Source of the DNA: Burhinus oedicnemus
Taxonomy: Eukaryota > Chordata > Aves > Charadriiformes > Burhinidae
Reading direction: 5' to 3'
DNA: 64,000 nt
Assembly (NCBI GenBank): GCA_008921705.1
Contig: VFFE01007078.1
Location: 939,714 to 1,003,713, forward strand
The notes beneath the pieces were generated by a model, which saw nothing but the letters and a program-made list of their open reading frames with translations, made no database searches and was not told the origin of the DNA. Positions 49,231 to 63,510 of this stretch are shown piece after piece. Each line of letters opens with the position of its first letter. Position 1 is the first letter of the stretch. A program made the translations under genes and the position numbers.

Positions 49231-49712
49231 GATGAACATGAATCAGCAGTGCACCCTTGGGGCAATGGATGCTAACTACACAGTTAGCAGGAGCATAGGC
49301 AGCAGGTCAAGGGAACCGAGTATTCCCTTTCATGTAGCAGGTCTAAGAGCTCAGCTGGAGTACCGCCTCCAGTTTTGCGTCACCCAGTACAACAAAGACA
49401 TTGACATACTGGACCCAGTTAGCTAGGAGGCTAGAGCACGTAACGTACATGGAGATGATGAAGTCAAAGCCAGGGTCTTCTCGAAGACTAGCAAAAGGTC
49501 AATAGTAACAAGACACAGCAAAGACAAGTACAACCAGATATATCAAATAAAGCATTTTCATACTGAGGGCAGTCAAACACTGGCACAGACCTTGGAGGTA
49601 TTTAAAACTTGTCAGAACTAGACCCAAAGCAACCTGATCAAGCTTCGAAGTTAGCCCTGCTTTAAGCAGATAACCTTCAGAGGTCCCTGTCAATTTAAAT
49701 TATTCTATATTT
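49231..49712 (+). mobile_element. CR1 LINE, old and diverged
   Basis: Plus-strand CR1 remnant. It starts around 'agatgaacatgaatcagcag', corresponding to the ORF2 segment 'KMNMSQQC', and a decayed frame (49166-49426) still shows VAGLRAQLEYRLQFCVTQYN, related to the '[12 protein letters not shown]' motif. The 3' part near 49580-49712 keeps 'ggtatttaaaacttgtcag' and 'aggtccctgtcaatttaaattattctat', a degraded CR1 terminus. It has several indels and stops. Confidence 0.82.
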
Positions 49713-51279
49713 TTAGTTTGGAAATAAACATGGTGTTTAAACAACACACCATATATCAGAGTACATTCCCTCAACTACTTACAAAATAAAAGGAACACAG
49801 TAGCAAGAATTTGCTCTCATGAATGTCCAGTTTTCATTCATGACTTTCCTGTACAATGATAAAATACATCTCTACTGTACCGTGTGGTAGTATTTCTGTA
49901 ACAGTTCCTTCATAATAGGTATAATGAAGGTAAAAAAAAGCTATATCCTAAAATCACCAGTTTGCAGTGATCCCAAAAGAACTGTTTAAATGATTTACCT
50001 AAGAGTTTAGGAAGTATGCAAATAACAATTTCAACCAAGCCGCAGGAGAACAGTGAAGCCCTCGGTTCCTCAACTTGATTGCTCTTTGACATCCTTTCTG
50101 TAGTACAGCTACTTTGAGAGCCAGCGCGTCCTAAGATTATGGCAAGAAGAGGTGGGAAACAACACGATTCCTTTTCCAATAAAGAGGGAGGCAAGGAGCT
50201 CCTTGGAGCCTGTGAACAGCCAGCCATGAATAATCCAGCTCCCCGAGAAATCAATGGAAACTGGATGGGGATTCCAAAGCTGTATTCCACTAGATATGTA
50301 TTTACTTTGTCTCTGTTTTGCTGTCATATTACACACTTTAGAGAATAGGATGCAACACATCAGCAACCGTAAGTCTGAGTCATTACAATGGTTAGAGTTA
50401 CTTTTCTTGAAGAAAATATACTGAATGCAATTTAACTCTTAAAGTATACTCACAGCTCGGAAATGCAGAGGTGTGCCAGTTTAACTGAATGTGTGAGCAC
50501 AAAATCTTCATGTGTTCTTGTAGTGAAAACGCTGCTGAGAAAGCAGTATCACCCAGTGTGCCATCACATCCTCGGGACAGGGACAACTACTTGTATGAAT
50601 GTCACGACTCACTCTAAGAAAGCAAATAACCACATGAAATAATTGAGTAAGGAAAGCAGTAGGAGGTTGATGTGTAAGCACATTCTTTGCCAAGCAAAAG
50701 CAGCACAGAAGTCCTTCTGAATGTCTGGGAGTCTGTTTGAACTGAGCAGTCCTGATCTGCACAACTTTGTATGACTACCTAGGAGTCAACAAGGAGAATA
50801 TTATGCATAGCTTGAGTATGCTTCAAAAATATAATGCAATTTGTCTGAACCATGGATTTTCAGAAATCAAGAATTCTCCTAACAGAAACTGAAATATTTT
50901 TCTCTGAGAGGAGCTGTTTGCTTATTCATGAATAAAATAATGTAAAATGAAATCACATAGGCAGCTTCAAAAATACTGTATACAAGTCAGAAGTAGGCAG
51001 ACGTGTATTTCGCTCTGATCACATTCCAACAGGACTCGGACTTGGAGCTAGTTTGCAGGGAATAGCAAAATACTAATCAGATCTATGTGTTTGCCAGCTA
51101 AAATAATCCAGAGATTGACATTATTTTTAATATTCTTTCCTTCCTACCACTTATATTACCAAATCTAAGTATCACGGTTACCTTGTTAGCCTAAACCAAC
51201 ACTCATTCAGATCAATGCAAAGACATCCACTGCCTTCAGTGGATTTCGAGCAAGTCTTCACAAAAGCAAAGTCCCTGCA

Positions 51280-51560
51280 CCAACATTTGGGACTCTGGCT
51301 GGTTGTGCCAGGGCCCACCTGCCCGGGGGTGGGCTGCTGGTGCCCATGGCCACTGCAGAGACAGGGCAGCCATGGTGTCCCCATCATGCCAGCCGTGCAG
51401 GGGGCGCGGCCAGGCGAGGCCAGCCGGGGCCACCCCTGCATGGGAGAGCTGCAGACAGTGAGGGCTGGGGCTTGGCCACACCGCTCGCCCTGCCGGCAGT
51501 CACCAGCGGAAGGAAGAAGCTGGTTTCTTCTCAGGCTCCAGCTCTCCATTCATCGGGGCA
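51280..51560. other. Isolated GC-rich patch
   Basis: About 280 bp that are visibly GC-rich and contain roughly ten CpGs in an otherwise AT-rich region. Long reading frames occur on both strands (51215-51595 plus, 51178-51549 minus), expected when stops are rare, with compositions rich in Gly, Pro, Trp and Cys. No promoter motif, splice structure or repeat family is evident. It could be a GC-rich transposon remnant, a small CpG island or a conserved element. Confidence 0.6.
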
Positions 51561-52255
51561 GTAGCTGGAGAAATACAGAGAAGCTTGGCAAGTAAAGTGT
51601 TTCTGAGGTTATTGTCCTTCTGTGACTTCTTTTCATCTGGTTTTAGCAAGGAATTACAGCAGAGAGTGATCAGGCCCGCGCTGGAGATTGCAAGAGACCA
51701 GGGTTAAGGATGGGGTTACTCTTTCTGATGAACAAATAACCTGTGGTTTGTGGGCAGCTGTTGAGCCTTAAGAAATAATGCCATTAAATTAAATCCAGCT
51801 TTGTGTAAGAGATACATGCCACTTCAGTTCTAACTTATGCATAGTTTTTAAACAGGAAAAAAAAAGTAATTCATTGCTTAAAATTCATTACAAAATAATA
51901 ATTTAATTGTAAGTCGAAAGCAGGGTTTAAGTTTGTTTCCTATACTAAATGATACTTATAGAAATGCAACAGGGGTATATGTGCATCTATCATGAATGCA
52001 GCGAGAGACTGTTTTATCTACAATGATTTGTTTCAGAATTTATTTAAATATTTTACCACTATCCATACTCTGACAACTGGAAAATAAAGAAGATGATGAT
52101 GCATTACTTCCTGTCAGTAAATTAGAGAGTATTATTAACACAAGTATTCATAAAGATCTGCTAAAAGTTGGATTATCCCTGAAGGCAACTTTGTGTGTTT
52201 CAAGTATGACGATGATTTTATGACTTGGGCTTTTAGAAGTGTCTTAATGAAATTT

Positions 52256-52273
52256 AAAAAAAAAAAAAAAAAG
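52256..52273 (+). repeat. Poly-A tract, 18 bp
   Basis: A18, no recognisable element attached. Confidence 0.9.
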
Positions 52274-55200
52274 TTTTGCCCAACGTTTTTTTGTTCCATT
52301 TGGGACTACTTCTAACACTGAATTTTTTACAGAAATATACATTACCTCCTGGAACTGATATGTTATTTGAGAAGTTTAAAATGGATCTTAGCAGAGTTCT
52401 TAGCAGAAGGTGACTATTACCATCATACCTACCTGTGTTTTCTCACAACAGACAAAATCCTGGGAAGAGCTTGATAGTGAACGGTAAGTTAGCTGAAAAT
52501 TTGTATTTGTCCTCAAATTATTTTTAAAACAATAATAAGCTGCAGAGCTTTAGCCTGAAAAGTATATTGGCGAGAGAGATTCAGATTCATGAGAGGAGCA
52601 GTATTCTACCCAACAGCTCTGCAGGTGAGCTCAGATCTTTCTCTTCTGCCTGTGGGCCCTTAACCTACTTTTGTACAGGGAGTTCCTCTCATCATGAACA
52701 CATCAGTTATGCTGGAACACGAGAAGTTCTCAGTCCTCATCAACATTGGTCCCCTTTGAATTAATGGTGAAACGTTCACTGAAACCACAAATGGAACTCA
52801 GGTACCACGTACCCAGATGCCCAGACTGCATTTTCTTCTTCCTTTCTAAACACCAGTAAGCCAGGGCAGAACACAGCTTTTCCAATGGCAGCTCTTCTCA
52901 CTATGCTGCACAAAGGCAATGACCCCATTCACAACTGCTGATACTCAGTCCTACCCTACTTGTGCAGATGCTGGTTTCACTTGAAGAAAATGGTGTAACC
53001 AACCACAGCCTGTCCAAGGGAAAGCCTCCTCCTGACCTGAAACCATTCCTTTGTTCCAAGCCTCTTCTCTCTTCCCACCCCCTCATTGAATCTTATCTGC
53101 TGTTGGCCTCATATCAAGGTAGAACTGTGCAACATAACTAATACATAAATTAGCAATAAACATTCCCCTGTGACATTAGATCAAAGTTAGAAAGAGCTGC
53201 TTAATTTTGGGACCCACTGTACCCCTCAACCTGTTCTGCTGGTCCTGCACCTTACCCCATCTTTGCACTTCTCCCCTCACCACACAGTTACAGAGTTTTC
53301 CCACAGATAATCACTGCACAGAACTAAATACTGAGACTTCGGCACATCAGGAAATATTAGATCAAAAGAAAGAGAGTAAGAAATAAACTGTCATTTTCTA
53401 CACAATAAATAGCTTATCATTAGCATTATATAAAGTGTTATGACAAACTTCATTTTGGAACTATTGACAAGAGTCTGGAAGTTAGTCTTTAATCATGAAC
53501 TTTTTAAAACTGCCTTTGAAAAGGAAAGTCTCCACTCTTGCTTTGGCACATCTGTTTTCAGATTTGGATTTATTGGCACAGAAATCAACAAAATAATTGA
53601 GCTGATCTTCAGTCATCACCCTAGGGCTTTTTGTATCCGTTTGGACTGTTTAGACGTTAGAGCTACTTTGATTCAGACAACAAAAAACCATTACTCAAAT
53701 CCTTCCGCTAATAGGCCCCAGTTCAGGAGACACTTTTCACTGGATCCCAAGTTAGCCAAGGCTATGAGACGAATCTGTTTTCTTTTAATGCAAATATACT
53801 ACACTGTAAAATATAGAATTAAATTTTATTTGAAAGTAGGCTAGAATAGCCTAGATTTACTGAGTAGAGAAGCTTTGAGTTGGTGGGCAAAACAGATTAA
53901 AATAAAAGGATTTGTAAACAGATCTACTCCTCTCTAGTGACACACTTACTGGCTGAAACCTTTTCGTCAATCCCTTTGTAGTCCAACACATTTCCACAGA
54001 TTCTTAGTTTCCAGTAAGCTCTATAAGCTCCTTCTTGATTACTATACACGGAAAGTGCTATCTGCCATCACCTCTAAGGCTTGCCTGTGACCTGCACTCA
54101 GCTTTTCTAAGAGGTGCTCCTAATCATCTTCTACACTCCTCACCTCTTTCTAGCTCCCTCCCATGCTTTCTGATCCAGGGTACTGCAGAAAGCTCTCTGA
54201 GCTGACAACACACAGCCACTCTGCAGGAGGGTCCACTTTCCTACTCTGCTGGCCAGTAGGACCGGTACATGCCAGCTGGAGGAGATGCTAGGAGCCAAAA
54301 CTGCCAGGCTCTTGTACAGAGAACAATGACTGCTGCCACTGTATTTGAGGCCTCACTTAATTATAATGATTTGAATATTTACTTTTATCTGAAGGTGTGA
54401 TCAAGCATTTACCATAATGGGACCACTCTCCAATCTAAAATTAAGTCTTCCTTTCTAACTAGTTTTATCTGTCTCCTGACTTTAAAATAACCCCTAAGAT
54501 CTGCAGGCCACAGCAATGTAACTTAAAATATCAAAATAGTACCCAATTCCTCTGAGCCTAAGACATGTTCAATAAATGCATAAAATCCAGCACAAAATAC
54601 CTTTGATGGTGATGGCTTTTATACAGTAATTTAGCAATTCAAACACAGATCTTCTACCTGACACTTTCTTCTTATTTCTTTTTCCCCCGCTTTGTTTTAT
54701 ACTCCTGCATAAGAATTAACTTATAATTCTCATAAAACTTTAAGGCAGGGAAAAATTGTCTACCTCATTATCTAACAGGAATGGGGTCCACGAAAAAGCT
54801 GACCTGATCAAGGACAGCAAATGATTGTCAGAGTCAGACTCAGAACTCAGGAACTCTTAGCCGTAAGAGCATTAAGGAAATTCATTTGTTGGTCAATGCC
54901 TAATGCCTAATGCAAAGTAGGAGGAAAGCTCAATTTGGAGCTTGCCGGTTCATCATTTAAGTTAAGCTCAAAACAAATCCGAACACTAGAAAAATACCCT
55001 CATAACCAACTGAGATCAACAAATGGTTTAGAGATAATGCAGCAACCAAGAACCTGGTTTTTGAGCACTTTTGAAACTAATTGACAAGATCAAACCAGTA
55101 TTTCTCAGATACTTCAGAAACCAACATTCATATATATCACTCTTTAAAAGTCAGAAGAGACACATGCAGTGAAAGGTTAGTATCTTGAATGTATTCTTCT

Positions 55201-58200
55201 CCGGTTTTCAAAAATAGCCTGTAACTAACAAGGTTTCACTCATAGAATATAAACCTCTTATCAGTTGTCTCCAAAACTAAGCTCAGTGCACCCACTTGAT
55301 ATAAACTTCAGTATTTACAAGAGCTTACAAGATCAAAATCAATTGTTCATACTCATGTTCTGAATTGTGGAAAAAAAGAGCTTTTGACTTCTAAAATTTT
55401 CACACTTTCAGTCTAATAATCAAGAAGAATAACTGCTGGTATTTTGAAGATATCAATATACTCCTGCTAGTATATGATATTTTCCTCCTCTCCACAATTC
55501 TTTGCGGGGAAACTTCAGTGAAGACAACTGTAGTTTTAAATAATCTAACATCCAAGGAAAGAAATGAAACAGAAGTAACATGTACTTTATTGTTTTGCTT
55601 AATCTACAGATTAAACCTCGCTATTGTGAAGGTCTGATTTCATTCCATTTACTTTGTGAAGTGAAAGAAACCCCTACATTATCGCTACCCTGATCATCAA
55701 GTTCTCAAGGAACGAACAGATGCTCATAATTACCACAAAATAATTAAATACAAATAAAATATAATCATTTAGCAATGTGGACATCTTTTTGTTTATAACA
55801 CTTTGTATTATGTGCTCGGTCAAGAAAGAGCCATGTACCTGTTCTACAAGACCATAAACAAGCAGTGCCCCAGTCACAACTTCCCATGCTCTTCACATGT
55901 TCACATGTGCAGAGGCCATCTGACAATTTGGCCAGCAGCTGCCTCTTCATCATGTCTCCATCTTTGCCAAAAGACTGACAAGGTACACATTTATTTGATT
56001 CTGGCCATAGTCTCATTCTTTTCTGTTCATTAAAAGTCTGTCTGGCTGTGAGATATTGCTGATATGTCGGAAGTAGTTTAAGCTAGATAGCTTGCAAGAA
56101 TCTTAGCTGTGCTTCTTATGTTACGATACAGGTAAAAGGCACAAGCGATGGCAAAGGAACACAAATAGCAAGCTGTATTTTGATTTCAGTGATTACTAGT
56201 AGAGAAAGAGAATGCCATTAATAAAAATTTTACAAATATAGTGACACACAACTAAATCTCAAGTGCCATTAATATCTATAACTATGTATTTAGAACAAAG
56301 TAATTTATACTTATTCTTAAAGATAATGAGTTCTGTAATCATTTATCTTTTCTATTCCTATGAAACACTAGAAATCCCTCATTCGGCAGAAAATTGCTTA
56401 TAATCTGGCCAAATTACTGAATGTAAAGTGTCCCTTGGACAGAAGTTGGCTCATTCATCACCTCCCTCTTTCAAGAGGAAACAGAAAAGAGTTACCAAAA
56501 ACATTTTCTAATAAATAGCACCACTTTAACATGTCATTACAGAGCTGATCGGCTGTATTAATTCCACTACACTGTGGTTGGCCTCCTCCCCGCATAACAT
56601 TTCATTGCTTGAACGCGTTGCAACAAAGGCTAACTATTTATAGGAAAGTATCATTGACAAGCTTATCCCCTTGCTGGCTTGCTTCAGTTCCCACTCCTTC
56701 GTGGTTTTTTGCTTTGACTTGATGAAGTCCCTTTCCAACCAAATCAATGGTTCTAATGTACATGAAGCAAATGATTTTGAAAGGCTTTTAACAGAACATA
56801 AACACAGTTTTCAAACCCCAAGACTCTTATCTGAGCTTTTAAAAGCTTACAGGTCTTTTGAAACTCTATCAATGCTGCCTGAAAAGGCATATAAATCCAG
56901 CCACGTATGGAGAGATTGCCATGACAGACACAGTAGTGAATCTGAAATTCTCCAAAATGTTACTATGGTCTTCAACCACAGGAAAGCATCTTTGGATGTG
57001 GGGAAGACAATATTGTAACACCAAATAAGTACATGAAAGCCTCTTGTTCTAAATGCTAGATGTTTCTGTATTCTTAATCAAGTCACTTCCTATCGAGTTG
57101 ACTTAAATGTTTTTTTCACAGGGATGTTATCAGAGTTGACTAAAGCAAAGGAACTATGATGAAATATGATAAAAAGGACAGCAAAAGTGCTATTTAAATA
57201 AAACAGCTTTGTAAAAACTGCTTAGTCATAAGAAATCAAATCAAAGAACAAATCAGCAAATCAGGCCCCTTTAGTGGTTGCCAAGTGAAAGTTTTATTAT
57301 AAGCATCAGGTGAAAGAGGCAGAATTTAATGGTCTTTTATTCTCTAGAGAATAGAGTCTCTGTTCCTTAATTTCCAAGTTGCTAGAGTTCACTGGAAGAG
57401 ATGAAATACGTTTAGAAAATATGGTTGTTTCAATAGTTTTCCTTCCGCACCAAGGTAAAAAAAAACCCCAAAACAAACCCTTCAATATTTTCAGGAAGAG
57501 CACAGGAGATTTTGCTTCCTCAAATACCACATCAAACTCTCCACCTCTTAATGTGTCTTGTCTGAGTTTTCACTTACTGCAAATATTTAACATTATTTAC
57601 TCTAAAACCATCCCTGGATATTATGACGCAGTGTAAATAAACAAATATTCATTTCTTCTGTCATAGGCAATTTGAAATTTATTTCTGGTTATAGCTCACA
57701 TTTCCCCCTCCTACTTTAGAAGAAATTATATTTGTCAAGAATTGGAGAGACTGCTCCTTTCCATCAGCCCTTAAAATAATATCCAGAGCTTTGTGCAACA
57801 GCAATTAAAAAAGGATGAGTTCTGACACTAGCCTTATTTTATATAATTGCGAGAGAAAATGTGAAACTCAGATGGGTCTTGTTAGTGCTAAATGCACTCC
57901 TACTGACTCCAATTTGTTTTCTTATATTAATTTATCATCTTACATTTCGAATGATTTTATAGTCTGATAGGAAAAGGTCTCAGAATCATAAAGCAGTGAG
58001 ATAATAGATTGAAGATGCAGCTAACTGTGATATTTCAGAGCAATTTGAGTACTATTTGTGAATACACTATTATTCTAAAAACAACCCTGCAGCTTTTTAT
58101 GCCTACAGCATATGCAACATCGTTTAGTATTAACAAATCTGACAGTCTCGGTGGCAAAACTCAGCGAACCCCATCCACATGAGCTCGCAACAAGTTCATC

Positions 58201-59505
58201 TGGAGAAAAACCTGTAATTTGTTCATCTGTAGCTGACGTGTTTTTGCATTGATCAGCTTTCTTAAGTCTATCCAGGTCAATCCTTGAACATCACATGCAG
58301 CAAAATAAAAAAATATCAGGACTGTACAAAATGGGGAAGGTATTTGCTGATGCTATAATTCAGATTTAATCTATAACTTGTTTGCTGATTAGAATAAGAA
58401 CATATATTGTTCCAATAAGTTGGAACTGTGCTTTAAGTTACATCACGATGCTTTGTTATTTAGACTGAAAGCCACGCTAAACTTTGAGAGACCTTTAGTC
58501 TGCTTGAGTGGTTTCAGGATTCCCAGGATTCGTGGATTTCTTTTCATACCAAAAATAAATAATGTGTTACTTCATGCTTTTCTTATTTTATCTAGCAAGA
58601 ATTCCTGCCAGCTACCAGTAAACAAAGGCCATGTGAAGGATATTGTGATATATGGATACTTCTACTTTCCAAGATGACAAATAAGTTGTTGATAGTACTA
58701 TGAAAAATGTGCATCTACCAGTAGTCAGTGAGAGGCACACAAGCTGAATGTTTAATATCCTTCAGAACTTTTGCAGCACCCACAAAAGCACCAAGAACTA
58801 CCAATTCAGTTACACCTTACTGATCAGAGCTATAAAGGACAGTAAAGAACTCAAAGTGAACTGAACTGGTTTTCCACGTTTGGGGTTTTTTTTCCCCTTT
58901 ATTATCACCAGTGGTCAGCAAAGGCAACTCACTGGATGCCACAACTCCCTCTGAATAAGTAACACCACATCTCTGCAATACTTGCAGTCTCTGTGATGCT
59001 AGAGATACTGCACTGGAGTGACATACAACTATGGTTTTTTAGTTAGATTCCAGGAACTATCAGAAAATCTGTGTTATTTATTAGTATCTTTTCTACCTTT
59101 CAACTGGAATTGTCATGCTCTTTTAATTCCCTATTTTATTTAAATGTAACTTTTTTTTTCTTTCTTAGCACTGCTATTAACCCACTTAAGGACACCTGAT
59201 GTTAAAAGAGACTGTATGTCTGTGCCTAGAGCTAGAGTGAAATGAGTCACATGTATAGTGAGTTACGTTCATTTTTGCCAAAAATATTATCAATCTGCAA
59301 ATACAAATATTTGCCTGTGTTATTATACACAGAGACTCATAAACTAGTTTATTTGATAACAATTTTATATTGTTTTGAAAAACCCTGGATATGCTTCTAC
59401 AACTTTATAGGACTAGGAGAGTAAAACTCCAATGTGTTACCCCAGAAATACAAGTGGGAAAGGCCAGGAGGTGTGGTCATTCCGCATGCACTTGACCTCC
59501 TTTTC

Positions 59506-59520
59506 AAAAAAAAAAAAAAA
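59506..59520 (+). repeat. Poly-A tract, 15 bp
   Basis: A15 after CTTTTC; no recognisable element attached. Confidence 0.9.
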
Positions 59521-61482
59521 GTTTCCCATGAACAGAAAATAATTTCTATTTCGCAGCTATCATGATGAAAAGCACTTACCCAAGGGTCATGCCTGACAGC
59601 AAAAAAAGACCTGGAAAACAGGAGAAATTAAAAATAACTTCTAGCATAAATAAAGTATTTCAAATTTGTTTGAAGTGTTTAAAACCAAAAATCGATGCAG
59701 AAATCCATTCTTTGGAACAATGCCAGTCAAAGTAATGTATAGGGGAAGCCAAAGCATATTACGGATTAATACCAGAATCCGGCTTCAGTCCAAAAACACA
59801 AAAATGGCCATGAATGCCTCAGCAGTGTGACAAGCGACACAGCAATGCAGCGAGGTGGTCCCCAACATGGTGTGGTTGGCAGTGGGAAGGGCAGCACTCC
59901 AGCTTGCCCTGTGGGTGGTAGGACTCTCATAAAGGTACTGAGCTGCATCTCAACAGAAAGGGACCTGGGCAAAGTTTTGTTCTCTCACATCACAGAGCTC
60001 TTCACTGGAAACTCCCTCTTTGATTTTAATGGATGAGTTCCCATCAGGTTCTAGCTGACCAATAGAAAAGTACTTTGCCCTTATATGAGTGAGGTAAGAT
60101 GAAGCCCATCTTTGCCACGACATTGCTGTGATCATAAATGGATTTGCCTGAGTCACTGTGCTTTACCTTGGTTGAGGTAAATACTTCTGGACTTGGTACA
60201 TTCCTGAGGATCTTTCCTGTAAGTCTCGTGGAATCACCATGGTAATATTCTCTGCTTGCAGTAACTATGCTTAATATATCCTCTCTGAATATCTAAGGTA
60301 GTTATAATCTGCAGAAATAAAAATAATTATATACCAGTCAGAGTAATACAGCTGCGGACAGCTGTAAATAAAGTGTTTACATGGGGTTGGAGACATTGCA
60401 GAGCTTTAGAAAAGTGTTATGAAAGACAAGAAAATAAGCCTGTTCCAGTTTGTGAGACTCTACAATTTAATCCATGTAGAAATCTTGTTCATCAGTGATT
60501 ACAGAAGGAGATAAGAGTCTTCTCAATTAAGATCAGGCAGAAAATGCTTTCATTTAATGTGTCCTGAGAAGTATTACATCAAAAATAATTAAAGAGAGAC
60601 ATGAAAACTTTTGGATGTTTTAAATATATTAACTCCTTTGAAATTTAGAAAAGCTTCAAAGAAATGTCAGGTTCTGGCATGCTATGGAAAGAGCACTTGT
60701 GTTTAAAAACAACGAGGCCTTTCGCCTAGTTTTATATGTATTTGATGGAGCCATTCAAAAAATAATCACCGAAAAACTAATTTAAATTCAGACATGATCC
60801 TTTGGATAACAGTTTTAGCTCAGTGACTGGAATTATTAGGAATGAGCCTGTGACAAACCCTAAATTGGGAACGTGACACAAAGAAGTTTCTGTCAAGCTT
60901 TTTCAATTCTTAGTCTTCTCTTCCTGGTTATTTATATTTCCTTTCAACTCACATGTAAAAGTTATACAGCAGTAACAGAGTAGCATCACCTCTGAGGAAC
61001 AGTCTAACAACCTGTGCTAGCAAGCTTGCTTTATTTTCACAGTTTTAAGATTATCCATGGGAGGCAAGAATGCACTTTTAAAGTTTTGCGTTATTGTTAC
61101 ATTTTACAGTCTCTAGTCGTTCCTCATGCCTTTGGTAACCAGTCTTTAGGGCCCACTCTTACTCATTAACTAATCAATTACACACTTGCTAATCTGTTTT
61201 ATCCAAAGATAACAAAGTAGAAGGAAAAGGCAGAAGTGGATTTCTTTCTACCACTTAAAAAGGATTTCCTTAAAACTCTGGTTACATAAACCCATTCTGA
61301 GCCACAGCCCCCTAGCCTTCCATATGGATTTTCCAAGCATCCATGTGAATTCATTTTGATTTGAATCACTCATTGTACTCACTCAGTGGGCTATTTTCTA
61401 TGATATGGATCGGCTAAGCACTGTCGTCAACTCATTTGAAATCAATTCATTTATTGTTCACACCCGGTACACCATTTTGGAC

Positions 61483-61730
61483 AGAGATAGAGTACAATGA
61501 GACAAGAAGAAAGACCCACTGGAAGGCAAATAATAGCACAGAAAAAAAAGAAGAAATATAATAGTCACGGACTGGAGACAAAAGAAGAGAAAAGACAGAA
61601 TCATGGAGATTAAAGACAAACATTGATCAAAGATAGAAAAGGAACTGCAGACAAACGAGAACCTGTGATCAAAACCTGATGGAAAGGAGCGTGGTGAGAT
61701 GTGAAAAAAGGAGAGAAGAAAAAAATCCTA
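61483..61730 (+). other. Purine-rich stretch
   Basis: About 250 bp strongly enriched for A and G on the plus strand (agagatagag, gacaagaagaaag, aaaagaagagaaaagacag, aaaggagagaagaaaaaaa). It is not a simple repeat and has no long ORF. Confidence 0.6.
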
Positions 61731-62877
61731 GGCTTACTGCTTCAGGATATCCTATGTGCTTTTGATTCTCTACCAGTCTCTAATCCAGCCATGTTTAAGA
61801 AAGAAGTATATGCATTTCTCTACATCCTCTAGGGATAAAAGATTTTTGGCTGGATATCTTATAATTAACGCTCCCTTGTCCAGTTTGCCATGATGCTTGT
61901 CTTTCTAACACTATTTTCAACCTGCTTTGCTCATTGCAAGAAGGGATTTTTTCATACTTCTGTCACAAATTTCTCAACAAAGCCTGTGTGTTAACTCTTA
62001 CAAGCTAAACTCTGTCATCAGCCGAATTTCTGCAGAACTCCTGCTGCAAATACTTCTTAATCACTAATTGTGGTGTTACTGCCAGATGACAGCTATTTAT
62101 GCCCTGACTGGCTGAGGTGTGAGTACCTGCTCCCCAGCAAGAAAGGCCTTAAAATTGCTATGACACCAGTTTTGCAAAAATCAATCAGAACATGGAAATT
62201 GTGAGTTTTGTTTCCAAAGAAATGAGCTGAAACCACACAGAAGAGGGAAACAGACTTTCAACCCATATGTTTGAGTCCATACGCTATCAGATGTAAGCAT
62301 AATTTGTGGTCCATTAGTCCTGCTGCAGATTTTGGCCAGAAATAGGGTCTTATCACAGATTCACACCCCTAGGGTGATGGGCACTCACAGAATCCCTAGG
62401 CTAGTATAAAGAGTTACTTTTGATTTTCACTGAGTTTGTGAGAGCTGAACCCTGTGCAGGTTATTGCTGACAGCTCCCAGAACTGCTTTTCTGTGAAATT
62501 CCCAATTGGCACTCCCACGTTTGGTTTTTGAAGGTGCTGTAGCAGATCACTTCTGAGGCACCACAGGGACAATTTTCTTACGCTGTCTTAATATTGCTGA
62601 GCAACAGGAAAGCTACAGTTGGACGTGATTGAGCAAGTCCATTTTGCTATATAAGAGGGAATTGTCTACTTTGTTTCAATAACTACTTTCCAAACAAAAA
62701 TAAAATTAGCCTCTTTTATGGTTTTCAGATGATTTGCCAGCTAACCTTTATTGGTCAAATAATTCTAAGATTAGAATATCTTCAGCATATTAGTCATCAA
62801 ATGGGTCAGTTAAAGCAACCACATGGCTTTCCAAATATTTTCAGAAATCTGAAGCACTGCCACAAGACTAATTTTAG

Positions 62878-63510
62878 ATCACAGAACCATCGACTGGTTG
62901 ACATTGGCAGGGACCTCTGCAGGTCACGTGGTCCAACCCCCCTGCGGAAGCAGGGCCACCTAAAGCCAGTTGCCCAGGACCATGTACAGATGGCTTTTGA
63001 ATATCTCCAAGGAGGAAGACTCCCTGGGTAACCTCTGCCAGTGCTCAGTCACTCTCACAGTGAAAAAGTGTTTCCTGATGTTCAGACAGAACCTCCTGTG
63101 TTTCAGTTTGTGGCCATCGCCTCTGGTCTTGTCACTGGGCACCACTATGAAGAGCCTGGCTCTGTCATCTTTCCATCTACCCTTCAAGTATTTATATACT
63201 TGATAAGGTCACCCTGAGCCTTCTCTTCTCCAGGCTGAACATTCCCAGCTGACTCAGCCTTTCCTCACAGGAGAGATGCTCCAGTCCCTTCATCACTTTC
63301 ACAGCCCTTCACTGGACTCTCTCCAGTATGTCCATGTCTCTTGTACTGGGGAGCCCAGAACTGGACACAGTGCTCCATGTGTGGCCTCACCAGTGCTGAG
63401 CAGAGGGGAAGGATCACCTCCCTCAACCTGCTGGCAACGCTTTCTCTAACGCAGCCGGGGAGGCCATTCATCTTCTTTGCCACAAGGGCACATTTCTGCC
63501 TCACGTAGGT
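62878..63510 (-). mobile_element. CR1 LINE, moderately diverged
   Basis: Minus-strand CR1. The 3' UTR starts near 62878 ('cacagaaccatcgactggttg', a degraded terminal repeat plus 'ggacctctgcaggtcacgtggtcc') and runs through the ORF2 tail. Minus-strand peptides include RFCLNIRKHFFTVRVTEHW (62960-63187) and [20 protein letters not shown] (within 63265-63579). The two lie in different frames, so ORF2 is frameshifted. The upstream limit is hard to set; similarity fades around 63500. Confidence 0.9.

Larger units (their letters stand above)
52274..62877. other. No gene recognised in about 10.6 kb
   Basis: Unique AT-rich sequence with no identifiable LINE. The longest ORFs (134 codons at 53440-53844 plus; 115 codons at 56671-57018 plus) lack known motifs, and a few frames of this length are expected by chance in 64 kb of such DNA. 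59820-60040 is slightly GC-rich with CR1-like wording ('agaaagggacctgggcaaag') but cannot be assigned. Confidence 0.55.

Noticed and set aside
53440..53844. 134-codon plus-strand ORF
   Set aside because: No recognisable domain, no splice context and no promoter. A few frames this long are expected by chance in 64 kb of this composition.
56671..57018. 115-codon plus-strand ORF
   Set aside because: No family resemblance and no flanking splice or promoter signals.
59820..60040. Possible CR1-like wording ('agaaagggacctgggcaaag')
   Set aside because: Only one short resemblance and no continuous alignment to CR1 that I can follow.
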